DNA of 64,000 nt from Actinoplanes cyaneus. Its GTDB lineage: Bacteria > Actinomycetota > Actinomycetes > Mycobacteriales > Micromonosporaceae. This document shows positions 17,324 to 25,416 of the stretch, in pieces. The translations under genes and the position numbers were made by a program. The notes beneath the pieces are model-generated. The model was not told the origin of the DNA and ran no database searches. It saw nothing but the letters and a program-made list of their open reading frames with translations. Where the stretch lies: NCBI RefSeq assembly GCF_016862095.1, contig NZ_BOMH01000018.1:124001-188000 (forward strand), given 5' to 3'. Numbering within the stretch: the first letter of the stretch is position 1; each line of letters starts with the position of its first letter.

Positions 17324-18622
17324 TCAGCGGTTGTGGTTGGCGAGGACCCTGGCCAGGACGGCGGTGATCAGGCCGGCCGCGACCACGGTCAGCAGGCCCA
17401 CGCGCAGGCTGGTCCGGTCGGCGAGGAGCCCGACGATCGGCGGGGAGAGCAGGGAACCACCCCGGAGCAGCCAGCTCACGATGGTCAGGCCGGTGCCGCG
17501 CGGCAGCCCGGGCAACTCGTCGGCGGTGTGCATCGCGGCCGGGACCAGCGTGGCCACGCCGAGACCGGCCAGCGCGAAACCGGCCAGCGCGGCGGGCACG
17601 GACGGGAACGCCAGCGCCGCTCCCATCCCGATCGCGGCGACCACGCCGCCCGCTCGGACGACAGTGCGCTGGCCGAAGCGGTCGACGACCCGGTCACCGC
17701 TCAGCCGGCCCAGCGTCATGGCGACCTGGAGGGCCACCACGGCGAGACCGGCGGTGGCGGCGGTGGCGTGCAGGTCGGTGAGGTAGAGCGCGCCCCAGGA
17801 CGCTCCGGCGTCCTCGACCAGCGCGCCGCAGGCCGCGAGGATGCCGAGGACGACGAGCATCCGGACGGCGGGCCCCCGGAACGACCGCCACCCGGCGGCG
17901 ACAGCAGTCCCGGCGGCCGGAGCAGGCGCCGGTTCGGGATCGGCGGCGCGGCCGGCGTCCTCCCCGCCGGGAAGCGGATCGGCAGCGCGTTCCGCGTCCT
18001 CCCCGCAAGGAAGCGGATCGGCGGCGCGTTCGGCGTCTTCCCCGCCGGGGAGCAGGAAGCGGTAGGAGACCAGCGCGACCACGCTGAACAGCGTCGCCGA
18101 GATCGCCAGGTGCACGGCGAGCGGCAGGTCGAGCCCGGCCGCGGCGGAGCCCATCAACCCGCCCAGCACGGCGCCGACGCTCCAGACGCCGTGCAGCGAG
18201 TTGACGATCGAGCGGCCGTACAACCGCTGGACGCGCAGGCCGTGCGCGTTCTGCGCGACGTCGACGATCGAGTCGAGGGCGCCGACCACGAAGAGCACTG
18301 CCGCGAGCACGAGCCAGTGCGGCGCGAACGGGATCCCGAGCGTCGCGACGGCGGTCAGCACGATGCCGGCCGACGCCACGCGCGCCGATCCCCACCTGCG
18401 GATGGCCGCGCCGGCGAGCAGCCCGGCGAGCAGCGCCCCGACCGGGAACGCGGCGAGCGACGTGCCGAGCAGCGCGTTGCTCAGCCCGAGGTCGGCTTTG
18501 ATCTGCGGGTATCGGGGGACGACGTTGAAGAACACGGCCCCATTGGTGAGGAACAGGGCGGCGACGGCGGCTCGGGCGCGACGGGCGTCCCGGGCCGGCC
18601 TGGCCATGACAGAGCTGGACAC
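17324..18622 (-). CDS. MFS transporter with tandem-repeat central loop
   Basis: 432-residue major facilitator protein, about 12 helices. Features include FPVGALLAGLLAGAAIRRWGSARV (in pieces) at the first loop, a second-half counterpart LSGDRVVDRFGQRTVVRAGGV, and GVWSVGAVLGGLMGSAAAG. The family looks like that of fucose- or drug-type MFS seen beside TetR regulators. The central cytoplasmic loop contains three 13-residue in-frame repeats (LPGGEDAERAADP with variants), encoded by a 39-bp tandem repeat. It follows the TetR gene by 14 bp, so the regulator probably controls its own operon including this exporter. Two nearby ATG starts (18622 and 18607) cannot be separated. Confidence 0.88.
   Translation of the reverse strand: MSSSVMARPARDARRARAAVAALFLTNGAVFFNVVPRYPQIKADLGLSNALLGTSLAAFPVGALLAGLLAGAAIRRWGSARVASAGIVLTAVATLGIPFAPHWLVLAAVLFVVGALDSIVDVAQNAHGLRVQRLYGRSIVNSLHGVWSVGAVLGGLMGSAAAGLDLPLAVHLAISATLFSVVALVSYRFLLPGGEDAERAADPLPCGEDAERAADPLPGGEDAGRAADPEPAPAPAAGTAVAAGWRSFRGPAVRMLVVLGILAACGALVEDAGASWGALYLTDLHATAATAGLAVVALQVAMTLGRLSGDRVVDRFGQRTVVRAGGVVAAIGMGAALAFPSVPAALAGFALAGLGVATLVPAAMHTADELPGLPRGTGLTIVSWLLRGGSLLSPPIVGLLADRTSLRVGLLTVVAAGLITAVLARVLANHNR
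17937..18053. repeat. 39-bp in-frame tandem repeat, 3 copies
   Basis: Three contiguous 39-bp units (17937-17975, 17976-18014, 18015-18053), each opening GGATCGGC and encoding a 13-residue acidic/Ala/Pro repeat in the central loop of the MFS protein. Unit length keeps frame. Units differ by a few substitutions, including a Gly-to-Cys change in the middle copy. Confidence 0.92.
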
Positions 18623-18636
18623 AACGATCTCCGAGG

Positions 18637-19188
18637 TCAGCGAAGGAAACGCTCGACGGCGTGCCGGATCTGGTCCGGGGTCATGGGGTCGGTGGAGAGG
18701 ACGCTGTGTAGCACCAGGCCCTCGATGAGCGCGTCGAGCTCACGCGCCGTGGTCGGGTCGAAGTGGCGTTGCAGCGCGTCGCGGCTGCGCTGCATCCAGG
18801 CCTGGGTGACCGCCCGCAGTGCCGGGTTGCGGGCCGCGGCGACATACAGCTCGACGGCCATGACCAGCTCGTTCGGCGACCCGATCAGGTCGTCGCGGAT
18901 GAGCGTGACGACCGCCTCGACGGCGCTCGCCCGGTCGGTGGCCGCGCCGAGCCGCTCGTCGAAGATGTCGGCGGCGGCGTTGGCGTGCCTGGTGAACGCC
19001 TCGGCGAGCACCTCGTCCAGCGATGCGAAGTGGTAGGTCATCGACCCGAGCGGCACGTCGGCGGCGCGGGCGATCTCACGGTGCGTGGTCGCGGCGACGC
19101 CACGCTCCGCGATGACGTGCAGGGCCGCGTCGATCAGCCGGTCACGCCGCCCGGGGTCGTGCCGCCGGGGCCTTCGCTCACCACTCAT
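18637..19188 (-). CDS. TetR family transcriptional regulator
   Basis: 183 residues from MSGERRPR. The N-terminal helix-turn-helix is clear: RDRLIDAALHVIAERGVAATTHREIARAADVPLGSMTYHFAS (in pieces), with the recognition helix VPLGSMTYHF, then a variable ligand domain. The PLGSMTYHF type is typical of local repressors of MFS pumps. It is the first gene of a two-gene operon with the MFS gene 14 bp downstream. An upstream in-frame ATG at 19206 would place the start inside a palindrome that looks like its own operator (19203-19221), so 19188 is preferred. The inducer is unknown. Confidence 0.9.
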   Translation of the reverse strand: MSGERRPRRHDPGRRDRLIDAALHVIAERGVAATTHREIARAADVPLGSMTYHFASLDEVLAEAFTRHANAAADIFDERLGAATDRASAVEAVVTLIRDDLIGSPNELVMAVELYVAAARNPALRAVTQAWMQRSRDALQRHFDPTTARELDALIEGLVLHSVLSTDPMTPDQIRHAVERFLR

Positions 19189-19202
19189 GCGTACGACCGT
19201 AC

Positions 19203-19221
19203 ACATGATGCGTACTCATGT
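19203..19221. promoter_or_regulatory. Putative TetR operator
   Basis: Inverted repeat ACATGA-N7-TCATGT lies 15 bp upstream of the preferred TetR start, between the divergent TetR and GH16 genes. The spacer contains GCGTAC, which also recurs at 19190. Position and symmetry fit autoregulation of the TetR-MFS operon. Confidence 0.5.
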
Positions 19222-19286
19222 ACACAACAGTTTCGGAACCGTGCGACCAAGTCGGCGCTGACCTGCGTCAATGACGAAACCGGTGT

Positions 19287-19300
19287 CGGAACCGGTTCCG
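19287..19300. promoter_or_regulatory. Perfect palindrome CGGAACCGGTTCCG, LacI-type operator candidate
   Basis: A 14-bp perfect palindrome with central CG, of the form bound by many LacI-family sugar repressors, lies 8 bp ahead of a TTGACA box and about 110 bp upstream of the GH16 glucanase. Further AACCGG half-sites flank it. No LacI-family gene is in the window. Confidence 0.45.
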
Positions 19301-19307
19301 GCACCCA

Positions 19308-19336
19308 TTGACACCGGTTGACGGCGGCGACACAGT
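19308..19336 (+). promoter_or_regulatory. Possible promoter of the GH16 gene
   Basis: TTGACA at 19308-19313 and CACAGT at 19331-19336 with a 17-bp spacer. The -35 is consensus and the -10 is poor. It would give a leader of about 65 nt. Confidence 0.35.
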
Positions 19337-19409
19337 GTCCGGCAAGAGAGCGTTTTCACAGGTTGTTCCCCAGCTGGAAACGACTTCGACACATCCTCCA
19401 GGAGTCCCC

Positions 19410-21095
19410 ATGTCGATGACCCCTGCCCCAAGACGCCGACGAGGCTGGCTGTTCGCGGCCATCCTGCTCGGCTCCCTCTTCACGGTGCCGACCGGCGCGA
19501 ACGCCGCCGAGACGCTCGTGTCGCAGAACAAGCCCGTCACCGCGTCGTCCTCCGAATGGGCCGGCACCCCGGCCGGCGCCGCAGTCGACGGCGACAACGG
19601 AACCCGCTGGTCCAGCGCCTTCACGGCCACGGGGTGGTTCCAGGTCGACCTCGGCGCCGCGACCTCGGTCAGCCGGATCGCGATCAACTGGGAGGGCGCC
19701 TACGCGAAGGCGTTCACGATTCAGTTCTCGGCCGACGGCACCAACTACACACAGGCCTACGCGACCAGCACGGGCACGGGCGGCCAGCAGAGCATCGCCG
19801 TCTCCGGCACCACGCGCTACGTCCGGGTCAACCTCACTCAACGCGCTCTGGAAGCCTACGGATACTCGTTCTGGGAGTTCCAGGTGTTCTCCGGCAGCGT
19901 CGTCACCAACCCCACCAACACCCTGCTCTCGTACGCGAAACCGGCGCGCGCCTCGTCCGAGCAGAACGACGTGAACTGCAACCCGTGCACGGCCGACAAG
20001 GCGTTCGACAACGACCCGGCGAGCCGCTGGGCCACCAGTTCCACCACCGGCTGGGTCGACCCGGGCTGGATCTACGTCGACCTGGGCGCCACCGCGAACG
20101 TCACCCAGGTGGTGCTGCAGTGGGACCCGGCGTACGCGAGGAGTTACCAGCTCCAGGTGTCGAACGACGCCACGAACTGGACGTCGATCTACTCGACGAC
20201 CACCGGTGACGGGCTCAAGGACGTCATCAACGCCACCGGCTCCGGACGCTACGTGCGGATGTACGGCACGGCCCGCAGCGGCGCCTACGGCTACTCACTG
20301 TGGGAGTTCAGCGTGTACGGCACCGGCGGCAACCCGGTCACCCCGCCCGCGAAGCCGGCCGACCCGGTGTTCCCGGCGAGCCGCCTGGTCTTCTCCGACG
20401 AGTTCAACGGCGCCTCCGGAGCCAAGCCGGACACCGCGAAGTGGACCTACGACCCGGGCGTCCCGCAGAACGGCGAGGTCCAGTACTACACGCCGAACAG
20501 CGAGAACGCGTCGATGAACGGCGCCGGCCAGCTCGTCCTCGAGGCTCGCAAGCAGGACTACGAGGGCCGCCAGTACACCTCGGCCCGGATGAACACCAGC
20601 AACAAGTTCAGCGTCCAGTACGGTCGCGTCGAGGCCCGGATCAAGGTGCCCAAGGGCAACGGCCTGTGGCCGGCGTTCTGGATGATGGGCTCCGACTTCC
20701 TGCAGGGACGGCCGTGGCCGTACAACGGGGAGATCGACATCATGGAGATCCTCGGCCGCAACACCAACGAGCTGTACACGACGCTGCACGCGCCGGCGTA
20801 CAACGGGGCCGGCGGTTACGGCCAGAAGTACACCTCGGCGGTGGACCTCTCGCAGGACTACCACGTCTACGCGGTCGAGTGGGACAGCAAGGGGATGCGG
20901 TTCTACCTCGACAACACGCTCGTCTTCAACGCGGTCAAGGACACCGTGGAGAACACCCGCGGGCCGTGGATCTACGACCACCCGTTCTACCTCATCCTCA
21001 ACCTCGCGGTCGGCGGTGACTTCCCCGGCCCGATCGACGCCAGCACGCCGTTCCCCAGCCGGATGCTGGTCGACTACGTGCACGTCTACCAGTGA
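19410..21095 (+). CDS. Secreted GH16 beta-glucanase with two discoidin domains
   Basis: 561-residue secreted glycoside hydrolase. A signal peptide (about 1-32, RRRRGWLFAAILLGSLFTV) is followed by two F5/8-type C (discoidin/CBM-like) domains at about 35-168 and 172-308, each with the pattern VDGDNGTRWSS/FDNDPASRWAT, WFQVDLG/WIYVDLG and RYVRV/RYVRM, a Pro-rich linker, then a GH16 domain (about 318-561). The catalytic motif is GEIDIMEILG: E-x-D-x-x-E with nucleophile and acid/base glutamates present, preceded by WPAFWMMG. It likely cleaves beta-1,3- or mixed-linkage glucans such as laminarin; the discoidin domains should bind polysaccharide. GGAG lies 6 bases before the ATG. A strong terminator follows. 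Confidence 0.94.
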   Translation: MSMTPAPRRRRGWLFAAILLGSLFTVPTGANAAETLVSQNKPVTASSSEWAGTPAGAAVDGDNGTRWSSAFTATGWFQVDLGAATSVSRIAINWEGAYAKAFTIQFSADGTNYTQAYATSTGTGGQQSIAVSGTTRYVRVNLTQRALEAYGYSFWEFQVFSGSVVTNPTNTLLSYAKPARASSEQNDVNCNPCTADKAFDNDPASRWATSSTTGWVDPGWIYVDLGATANVTQVVLQWDPAYARSYQLQVSNDATNWTSIYSTTTGDGLKDVINATGSGRYVRMYGTARSGAYGYSLWEFSVYGTGGNPVTPPAKPADPVFPASRLVFSDEFNGASGAKPDTAKWTYDPGVPQNGEVQYYTPNSENASMNGAGQLVLEARKQDYEGRQYTSARMNTSNKFSVQYGRVEARIKVPKGNGLWPAFWMMGSDFLQGRPWPYNGEIDIMEILGRNTNELYTTLHAPAYNGAGGYGQKYTSAVDLSQDYHVYAVEWDSKGMRFYLDNTLVFNAVKDTVENTRGPWIYDHPFYLILNLAVGGDFPGPIDASTPFPSRMLVDYVHVYQ

Positions 21096-21141
21096 CAGGT
21101 TCCGCGGCAGGGCCCTCCCCCAGGCCCTGCCGCGGTCACTG
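21091..21141 (+). terminator. Strong hairpin terminator after GH16 gene
   Basis: Perfect 13-base arms CCGCGGCAGGGCC (21102-21114) and GGCCCTGCCGCGG (21123-21135) around an 8-base loop, with an outer AGTGAC/GTCACT pair that includes the stop codon region. It may serve the convergent small membrane protein gene as well. Confidence 0.85.
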
Positions 21142-21171
21142 TCCACAAGAACCGAGGCCGGAACGAGCCGA

Positions 21172-21471
21172 TCAGGACCTCCGGTCGGCCACCAGGTAGG
21201 AGGCCGCCGCGGTGACGGCCGAGACGACGAGCACCGCCGGCCACGAACCGATCTTCTTCGCCAGGGGATGCGAGAGACCGAAGGCTCCGACATACGTCGC
21301 GGCCAGCGCACCGGTCACCGCCGGGCTCGTCCGCCGGGCCCATTCACGACCCGCCGCCACTCCCCCGGCTGCCAGGACGACACCGCCGAGCGGCCGGATC
21401 CCGGTCCGCCGGGCGATCTGCCAGCCGCCGATGAGCGACCCGGCCGTGATCACTGCTGTGGGAACACGCAT
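21172..21471 (-). CDS. Small membrane protein of unknown function
   Basis: 99 residues with a Gly/Ala-rich membrane-prone sequence: helices around VPTAVITAGSLIGGWQIA, PLGGVVLAAGGVAAGREW, AVTGALAATYVGAFGLSHPL and SWPAVLVVSAVTAAASYLVA. The pattern of four short helices with a conserved-looking LSHPLAKKIG resembles small actinobacterial membrane proteins of unknown role. No catalytic motif. It is followed by the terminator shared with the GH16 gene and preceded by the MmcQ/YjbR gene on the same strand, 54 bp away. Confidence 0.7.
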   Translation of the reverse strand: MRVPTAVITAGSLIGGWQIARRTGIRPLGGVVLAAGGVAAGREWARRTSPAVTGALAATYVGAFGLSHPLAKKIGSWPAVLVVSAVTAAASYLVADRRS

Positions 21472-21525
21472 GCCCCGACCCTACCGCCGCCGATCACCCG
21501 GCCGGAGTTGCCCGGGGCCGCCTGG

Positions 21526-21888
21526 TCACGCGAGCAAGCTCTCGATCTCCTCCGGCGCCCGCATGCGCCAGGCGTCGGTGATCAGCTCGGTGAGGCGGGC
21601 CACCGAGACGCGCGGCAGGTGCAGCATGACCAGCGGGAACCCCTCGTAGCCGGGCGTCGTGAAGAACAGCTCCGGCTCGCCGAGGACCAGCGCCTGTTTC
21701 TCCGCCTCGTCGCCGACGTAGAGCACCGCGATGTCGGTGCGGATGACCCGCGGCTTCCCGGGCTGCCGCTCCGGATAGGACCAGACGAACCCCTTGTTCG
21801 CCACCCGGAAGTCGAACCCGTCGCTGTCGATCTCGACAACCTCGGGCAGTGCCAGCGCGAGCCGGCGTACGTCGTCCGCGTCAGCCAT
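21526..21888 (-). CDS. MmcQ/YjbR family protein
   Basis: 120 residues, the normal length for this family. The pattern LALALPEVVEIDSDGFDFRVANKGFVW, LYVGDEAEKQALVLGEPELFF (in pieces), TPGYEGFPLVMLHLPRVSVARLTELITDAWRM is the CyaY-like fold with the characteristic late W-x2-hydrophobic P and I-x-DAWR helix. YjbR-like proteins are small DNA-binding-capable proteins of unknown physiological role. It stands between two reverse-strand genes; the discoidin protein gene ends 9 bp before... it on the other side is phoD's partner, with no functional link visible. Confidence 0.9.
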   Translation of the reverse strand: MADADDVRRLALALPEVVEIDSDGFDFRVANKGFVWSYPERQPGKPRVIRTDIAVLYVGDEAEKQALVLGEPELFFTTPGYEGFPLVMLHLPRVSVARLTELITDAWRMRAPEEIESLLA

Positions 21889-21897
21889 GCCGTGAGA

Positions 21898-22728
21898 CTA
21901 ACGATCCCCTACGACAACCTCGACGAGGCGGGACTGGTCGTTCACGGCATTACCGGCGAGCGTGACGATCCGCACGGCGCCGGTTCGCCGGGGCGCGAAG
22001 CGGGACACCCGGGAAACAGCGACGTTCCCGCGTACGGACGCCACCGTCGCCCAGCCGCCGGCAACCGCGACCAGCACGTCCCAGTCCCGCAGGCCCCACT
22101 CCGCCGTCGTGGTCACCGCCACGCTGCCGACCTGGTGTGACGTGGGCCAGTCGAGTTGCCACCAGTCCGGCCACCGCTTGCCGGTGGTGTCGTTCCACAT
22201 CGTGTCGGCGCGACCGTCGATCGCGGCGCAGGCCGGCCCGGTCGCGCGCGCCGAGGAGGCGGTGACCCGGGAGGCGAGCGTCGTCAGGCCGGCGTCCGCG
22301 GGTGGCGCGGTGACCTCGACCGGCACGTCCACCACGCGCTTTCCGCTGGTCACCTGCACGTGATAGGTGCCCGGGCCGGTTCCGGTGGCGGCGCTGACCG
22401 CGACCGGCACGCTCGTCGTGTATCCGGGCGGCAGCCAGCTGGAGATCACGCTCCGGGGCAGGTGCAGCGCGACCGGGGCGGCGAGCGCCGCGTCGGCGTA
22501 GATCGGCTCCGTCCCGTCGTTGGTGAGCCGCACCGTCAGGTCCCGCCCGTTGCACTGCCCCGTCATGATCGGCAGCGTCCCCGGCTCGACCGTCAGCCCG
22601 CCCGTCGACGCCGGGCCACTCGTCGCCGCAAGCCCGCCCGGAACCGTCGGCCCGCCCGGCACTGTCAGCCCGCCCGGCACTGTCAGCCCGCTCGGCACCG
22701 TCAGTAGCAGGGCCGCCAGCCGGATCAC
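21898..22728 (-). CDS. Secreted NEW3-discoidin protein, coupled to phoD
   Basis: 276 residues. The GTG start overlaps the phoD stop as GTGA, so translation is coupled. A short hydrophobic N-terminus (IRLAALLLTV) is probably a signal peptide, followed at once by a repeat tract of GLTVPGG units, then an NPCBM-associated NEW3-like beta domain (about 55-150, LTVRLTNDGTEPIYADA, LPPGYTTSVPVAVSA, GTYHVQVTSG) and an F5/8-type C discoidin domain (about 160-275, AAIDGRADTMWND, WWQLDWPTSHQVGSVAV, VRIVTLAG). No catalytic residues, so a binding or targeting module is likely. Context suggests it assists or localises the PhoD phosphatase (inference). Confidence 0.82.
   Translation of the reverse strand: MIRLAALLLTVPSGLTVPGGLTVPGGPTVPGGLAATSGPASTGGLTVEPGTLPIMTGQCNGRDLTVRLTNDGTEPIYADAALAAPVALHLPRSVISSWLPPGYTTSVPVAVSAATGTGPGTYHVQVTSGKRVVDVPVEVTAPPADAGLTTLASRVTASSARATGPACAAIDGRADTMWNDTTGKRWPDWWQLDWPTSHQVGSVAVTTTAEWGLRDWDVLVAVAGGWATVASVRGNVAVSRVSRFAPRRTGAVRIVTLAGNAVNDQSRLVEVVVGDR
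22612..22706. repeat. GLTVPGG-encoding minisatellite
   Basis: Imperfect 15- to 18-bp units of the type CCCGCCCGGCACTGTCAG repeat across the 5' end of the NEW3-discoidin gene, coding for GLTVPGG/GPTVPGG repeats directly behind the signal peptide. Confidence 0.75.
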
Positions 22729-24260
22729 GCCGTCACCAGCCCGGGACGTACCCGCTCCGACACGAACGACGCCCGCGTGGAGATCGTCCCGCCGCGCCGG
22801 GTCACCTCGGACATCACCCGGTAGTCTGCCCGCATCGTGTCCCGCCCCAGCTCGCACCGCACGTAGCCGCGCTGCCCGTTGGCCAGCCGCAGGTGCGGGT
22901 TGTAGGTTCGCTGCGTGTCGAGCTGAGCCGTGGTGTCGCTGCCGTCCCCGCCGCTGGTGATCGACGTGCCGACCAGTTCCACCGCCACCGCGGCCGTCTC
23001 CGGGCGCGCGAAATCCACCCGCAGGTCGGCCGCGTAATTGTTGTGGATGTCGCCGGAGATCACCACGGTTCCTGGCGTGTGCGCGGCGGTTTCCAGAATG
23101 CGCCGCCGATCGGCCGCATAGCCGTCCCACTTGTCCATGTCGAGGCGGCCCGCGGTTCCGCCGTACCGGCATTCCGCCATCATGATCTGCTGCGCCAAAA
23201 TGTTCCACCGCGCCGGCGAGCGCCCGATCCTGTCGAGCAGCCAATCCCTTTGCTGCACGCCGAGAAGCGTCCGGGGCGGGTCGTCCCGGTCGTCGCATCC
23301 GGCTCGCAGATTGTCCCCGCACGCCTGGTCGCCGCGATACTGCCGGGTGTCGAGCACATAGGCGTGCGCGAGGTCCCCGAACCGGAACCGCCGATAGAGC
23401 GACATGTCCGGGCCGGCCGGCTGCCGCGGCCATCGCAGGGGCTGGTTCTCCCAATAGGCGCGATAGGCGTTCGCCCGCCGTACCAGGAAATCCTTTGCCG
23501 GAACGGTCGTGAATCGCGAGGCGTCGTTCGCATAGTTGTCCTGGACCTCGTGGTCGTCCCAGGTCAGAATCCACGGAAGGGCGGCGTGGGCGGCCTGCAG
23601 GTCCGGGTCGGTACGGTAAAGCGCGTACCGCATCCGATACAGGTCGAGGGTGTCCGTCTCGAGTTCGAAGGTGTCCGGCAGTCCCAGCGTGGAATCCATC
23701 CGGTTGCCGCCGACGCTGTTGATCGCGCCCTCGTAGATGTAGTCGCCGAGAAAGAACACGACGTCGAGCTCCTCGGCCGCCAGGTGCCGCCACGCGTCGT
23801 AATAACCGTCGGTGTACGCCTGGCAGGAGGCGACCGCGAAACGCAGCGACCGGGGTGCGGCGGCCTTGGCAGGAGCGGTCCGGGTCCGCCCGACCGGGCT
23901 CAGGTGTCCCTGACTGCGGAACCGGTAGTAATACTGCCGGCCGGGTCGCAATCCCCGGACGTCGACGTGCACCGAATGGCCGTACGCGGGAAATGCTGTC
24001 GCCGTGCCCTCACGGATCACTCTCGTGAATCGCTCGTCCTCCGAGACCTGCCATTCCACCGGATATCCCACCGGTGGCAGGCCGCCCGCGGGGTGGAGGG
24101 GTTCCGGCGCGAGCCGCGTCCAGAGCAGCACGCCGTCGGGCAGCGGGTCGCCGGACGCGACGCCCAGGGTGAACGGGTCGGCGATTCTCGGCGCCGGCAG
24201 TGTCCCGATCAGTGCCGCTCCGCCGAGAGTGAGGAGGCGGCGGCGGGGCATTCGCAGCAT
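22725..24260 (-). CDS. phoD: Alkaline phosphatase D (PhoD family), Tat-exported
   Basis: 511-residue phosphodiesterase/alkaline phosphatase of the PhoD family. The N-terminus RMPRRRLLTLGGAALIG fits a Tat signal. A PhoD N-terminal beta domain (FTLGVASGDPLPDGVLLWTRLAP) precedes the metallophosphatase core: RFAVASCQ, DVVFFLGDYIYEG, WILTWDDHEVQDNYAND, ILAQQIMMA and VVISGDIHNNY carry the metal-ligand Asp, Asn and His residues. It should release phosphate from phosphodiesters or monoesters outside the cell, with Ca/Fe typical for the family. It overlaps the downstream NEW3-discoidin gene by 4 bp. A small palindrome (24286-24298) lies 26 bp upstream. No convincing PHO box was seen. Confidence 0.94.
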   Translation of the reverse strand: MLRMPRRRLLTLGGAALIGTLPAPRIADPFTLGVASGDPLPDGVLLWTRLAPEPLHPAGGLPPVGYPVEWQVSEDERFTRVIREGTATAFPAYGHSVHVDVRGLRPGRQYYYRFRSQGHLSPVGRTRTAPAKAAAPRSLRFAVASCQAYTDGYYDAWRHLAAEELDVVFFLGDYIYEGAINSVGGNRMDSTLGLPDTFELETDTLDLYRMRYALYRTDPDLQAAHAALPWILTWDDHEVQDNYANDASRFTTVPAKDFLVRRANAYRAYWENQPLRWPRQPAGPDMSLYRRFRFGDLAHAYVLDTRQYRGDQACGDNLRAGCDDRDDPPRTLLGVQQRDWLLDRIGRSPARWNILAQQIMMAECRYGGTAGRLDMDKWDGYAADRRRILETAAHTPGTVVISGDIHNNYAADLRVDFARPETAAVAVELVGTSITSGGDGSDTTAQLDTQRTYNPHLRLANGQRGYVRCELGRDTMRADYRVMSEVTRRGGTISTRASFVSERVRPGLVTA

Positions 24261-24285
24261 CAGCGTCTCCCGTATCCGGATATGT

Positions 24286-24298
24286 CAGCATTATGCTG
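24286..24298. promoter_or_regulatory. Palindrome upstream of phoD
   Basis: CAGCAT-T-ATGCTG, a perfect inverted repeat, within GTCAGCAT...GGCTGAC, between the divergent phoD and CPBP protease genes. A repressor site is possible; no regulator gene is adjacent. Confidence 0.35.
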
Positions 24299-24432
24299 GC
24301 TGACTGCCGTCATGGACGTCGCGACTCGAAACCCTTCGCGCGTACGGCGTGAGCCGCCCGCCCCGCGGTAATCCGATCGGGCAAGGTCGTCTTTGGCCGG
24401 GCGCATCCCGTGCGAGTAGCCTTCGCCGCGCC

Positions 24433-25308
24433 ATGCCAGAGCACTCCTCCCACACCTCGTCCCCGGCCCCCGCCACCCCGCAGTCCGTTACCGCCACCCC
24501 GCGGTTCGTCACCGCCACCACGCACGCCGCTGCGGCCACCCCGTTGCTCGATGCCGCCGCCCCGCAGGCCGCCGGTGACGCCGCCCGGCCGGGTCATCCG
24601 TCGCGCCGGCGACTGGCGGTGATCTTCGGGGCCGTGGTCGCGATCCTCGCTGCCGTCAACGTGGCCGACAAGTTCGGGCCGCACCACACCGGCCTGGTCG
24701 CCGGGCCGATCGTCGCGCTGGCCCTGGTGCTGATCGCCCGCCGCGCCGGACTGTCCTGGCACGACCTCGGCATGTCCCGGCGCACGCTGGTCCCCGGCCT
24801 TCGCTACGCCGTGGGCGCCGTCGGCGTCGTCGCCGTGATCTACACGATCGGCGCGGCCGTCCCGGCGACCCGGGTCGCCTTCCACGACGTGCGCTACCAC
24901 CTGCATCCCGGCGCCGCGCTGCTCACCGCGTTCGTGATCGTCCCGCTCGGCACGGTGCTGCTCGAAGAGGTCGCCTTCCGGGGTGTGCTGCTCGGCCTGG
25001 TCCATCGGTACCGGGGCGCGACGTGGGCCAGCATCACCTCGTCGGTCCTCTTCGGCCTCTGGCACGTGCTGCCGTCCCTGCGGCTGGCGCAGGTCAACCA
25101 GGCGGTCGGCGCGACGCTCGGGGTCGGGGCGACCGGTCGCGTGCTCGCCATCCTCGGCGCTGTCGCCTTCACGGCGGTGGCCGGGCTGCTGCTCTGCGAG
25201 CTGCGCCGCCGATCGGGCAGTCTGCTGGCGGCTGCCGCACTGCACTGGGCCACGAACGGGCTCGGGCTGCTGATCACGGCGGCGCTCGCCACGGTCCGCT
25301 TCAGCTGA
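24433..25308 (+). CDS. CPBP family intramembrane metalloprotease
   Basis: 291 residues. The first ~60 are a low-complexity Ala/Thr/Pro-rich cytoplasmic tail, followed by about eight membrane helices. The CPBP/Abi signature is complete: LLEEVAFRGVLLG (E-E-x3-R), LFGLWHVLPSL (second metal His) and the final ALHWATNGLG. The family cleaves substrates within the membrane; in bacteria roles range from bacteriocin immunity to protein maturation, none assignable here. The ATG at 24433 was chosen over an in-frame upstream ATG at 24349 whose extra 28 residues look like translated leader. The gene is divergent from phoD and convergent with hemC. Confidence 0.9.
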   Translation: MPEHSSHTSSPAPATPQSVTATPRFVTATTHAAAATPLLDAAAPQAAGDAARPGHPSRRRLAVIFGAVVAILAAVNVADKFGPHHTGLVAGPIVALALVLIARRAGLSWHDLGMSRRTLVPGLRYAVGAVGVVAVIYTIGAAVPATRVAFHDVRYHLHPGAALLTAFVIVPLGTVLLEEVAFRGVLLGLVHRYRGATWASITSSVLFGLWHVLPSLRLAQVNQAVGATLGVGATGRVLAILGAVAFTAVAGLLLCELRRRSGSLLAAAALHWATNGLGLLITAALATVRFS

Positions 25309-25416
25309 CGTCTCCGTCAGGCCGGCTTTCCAAGCGTCTCGTCAGATCGGCTGCGGGCGGCATCAAGCGTCTTCGGCAGGCCGCTCACTTCGGACGACCT
25401 GCTCCGGGCCGACTTC

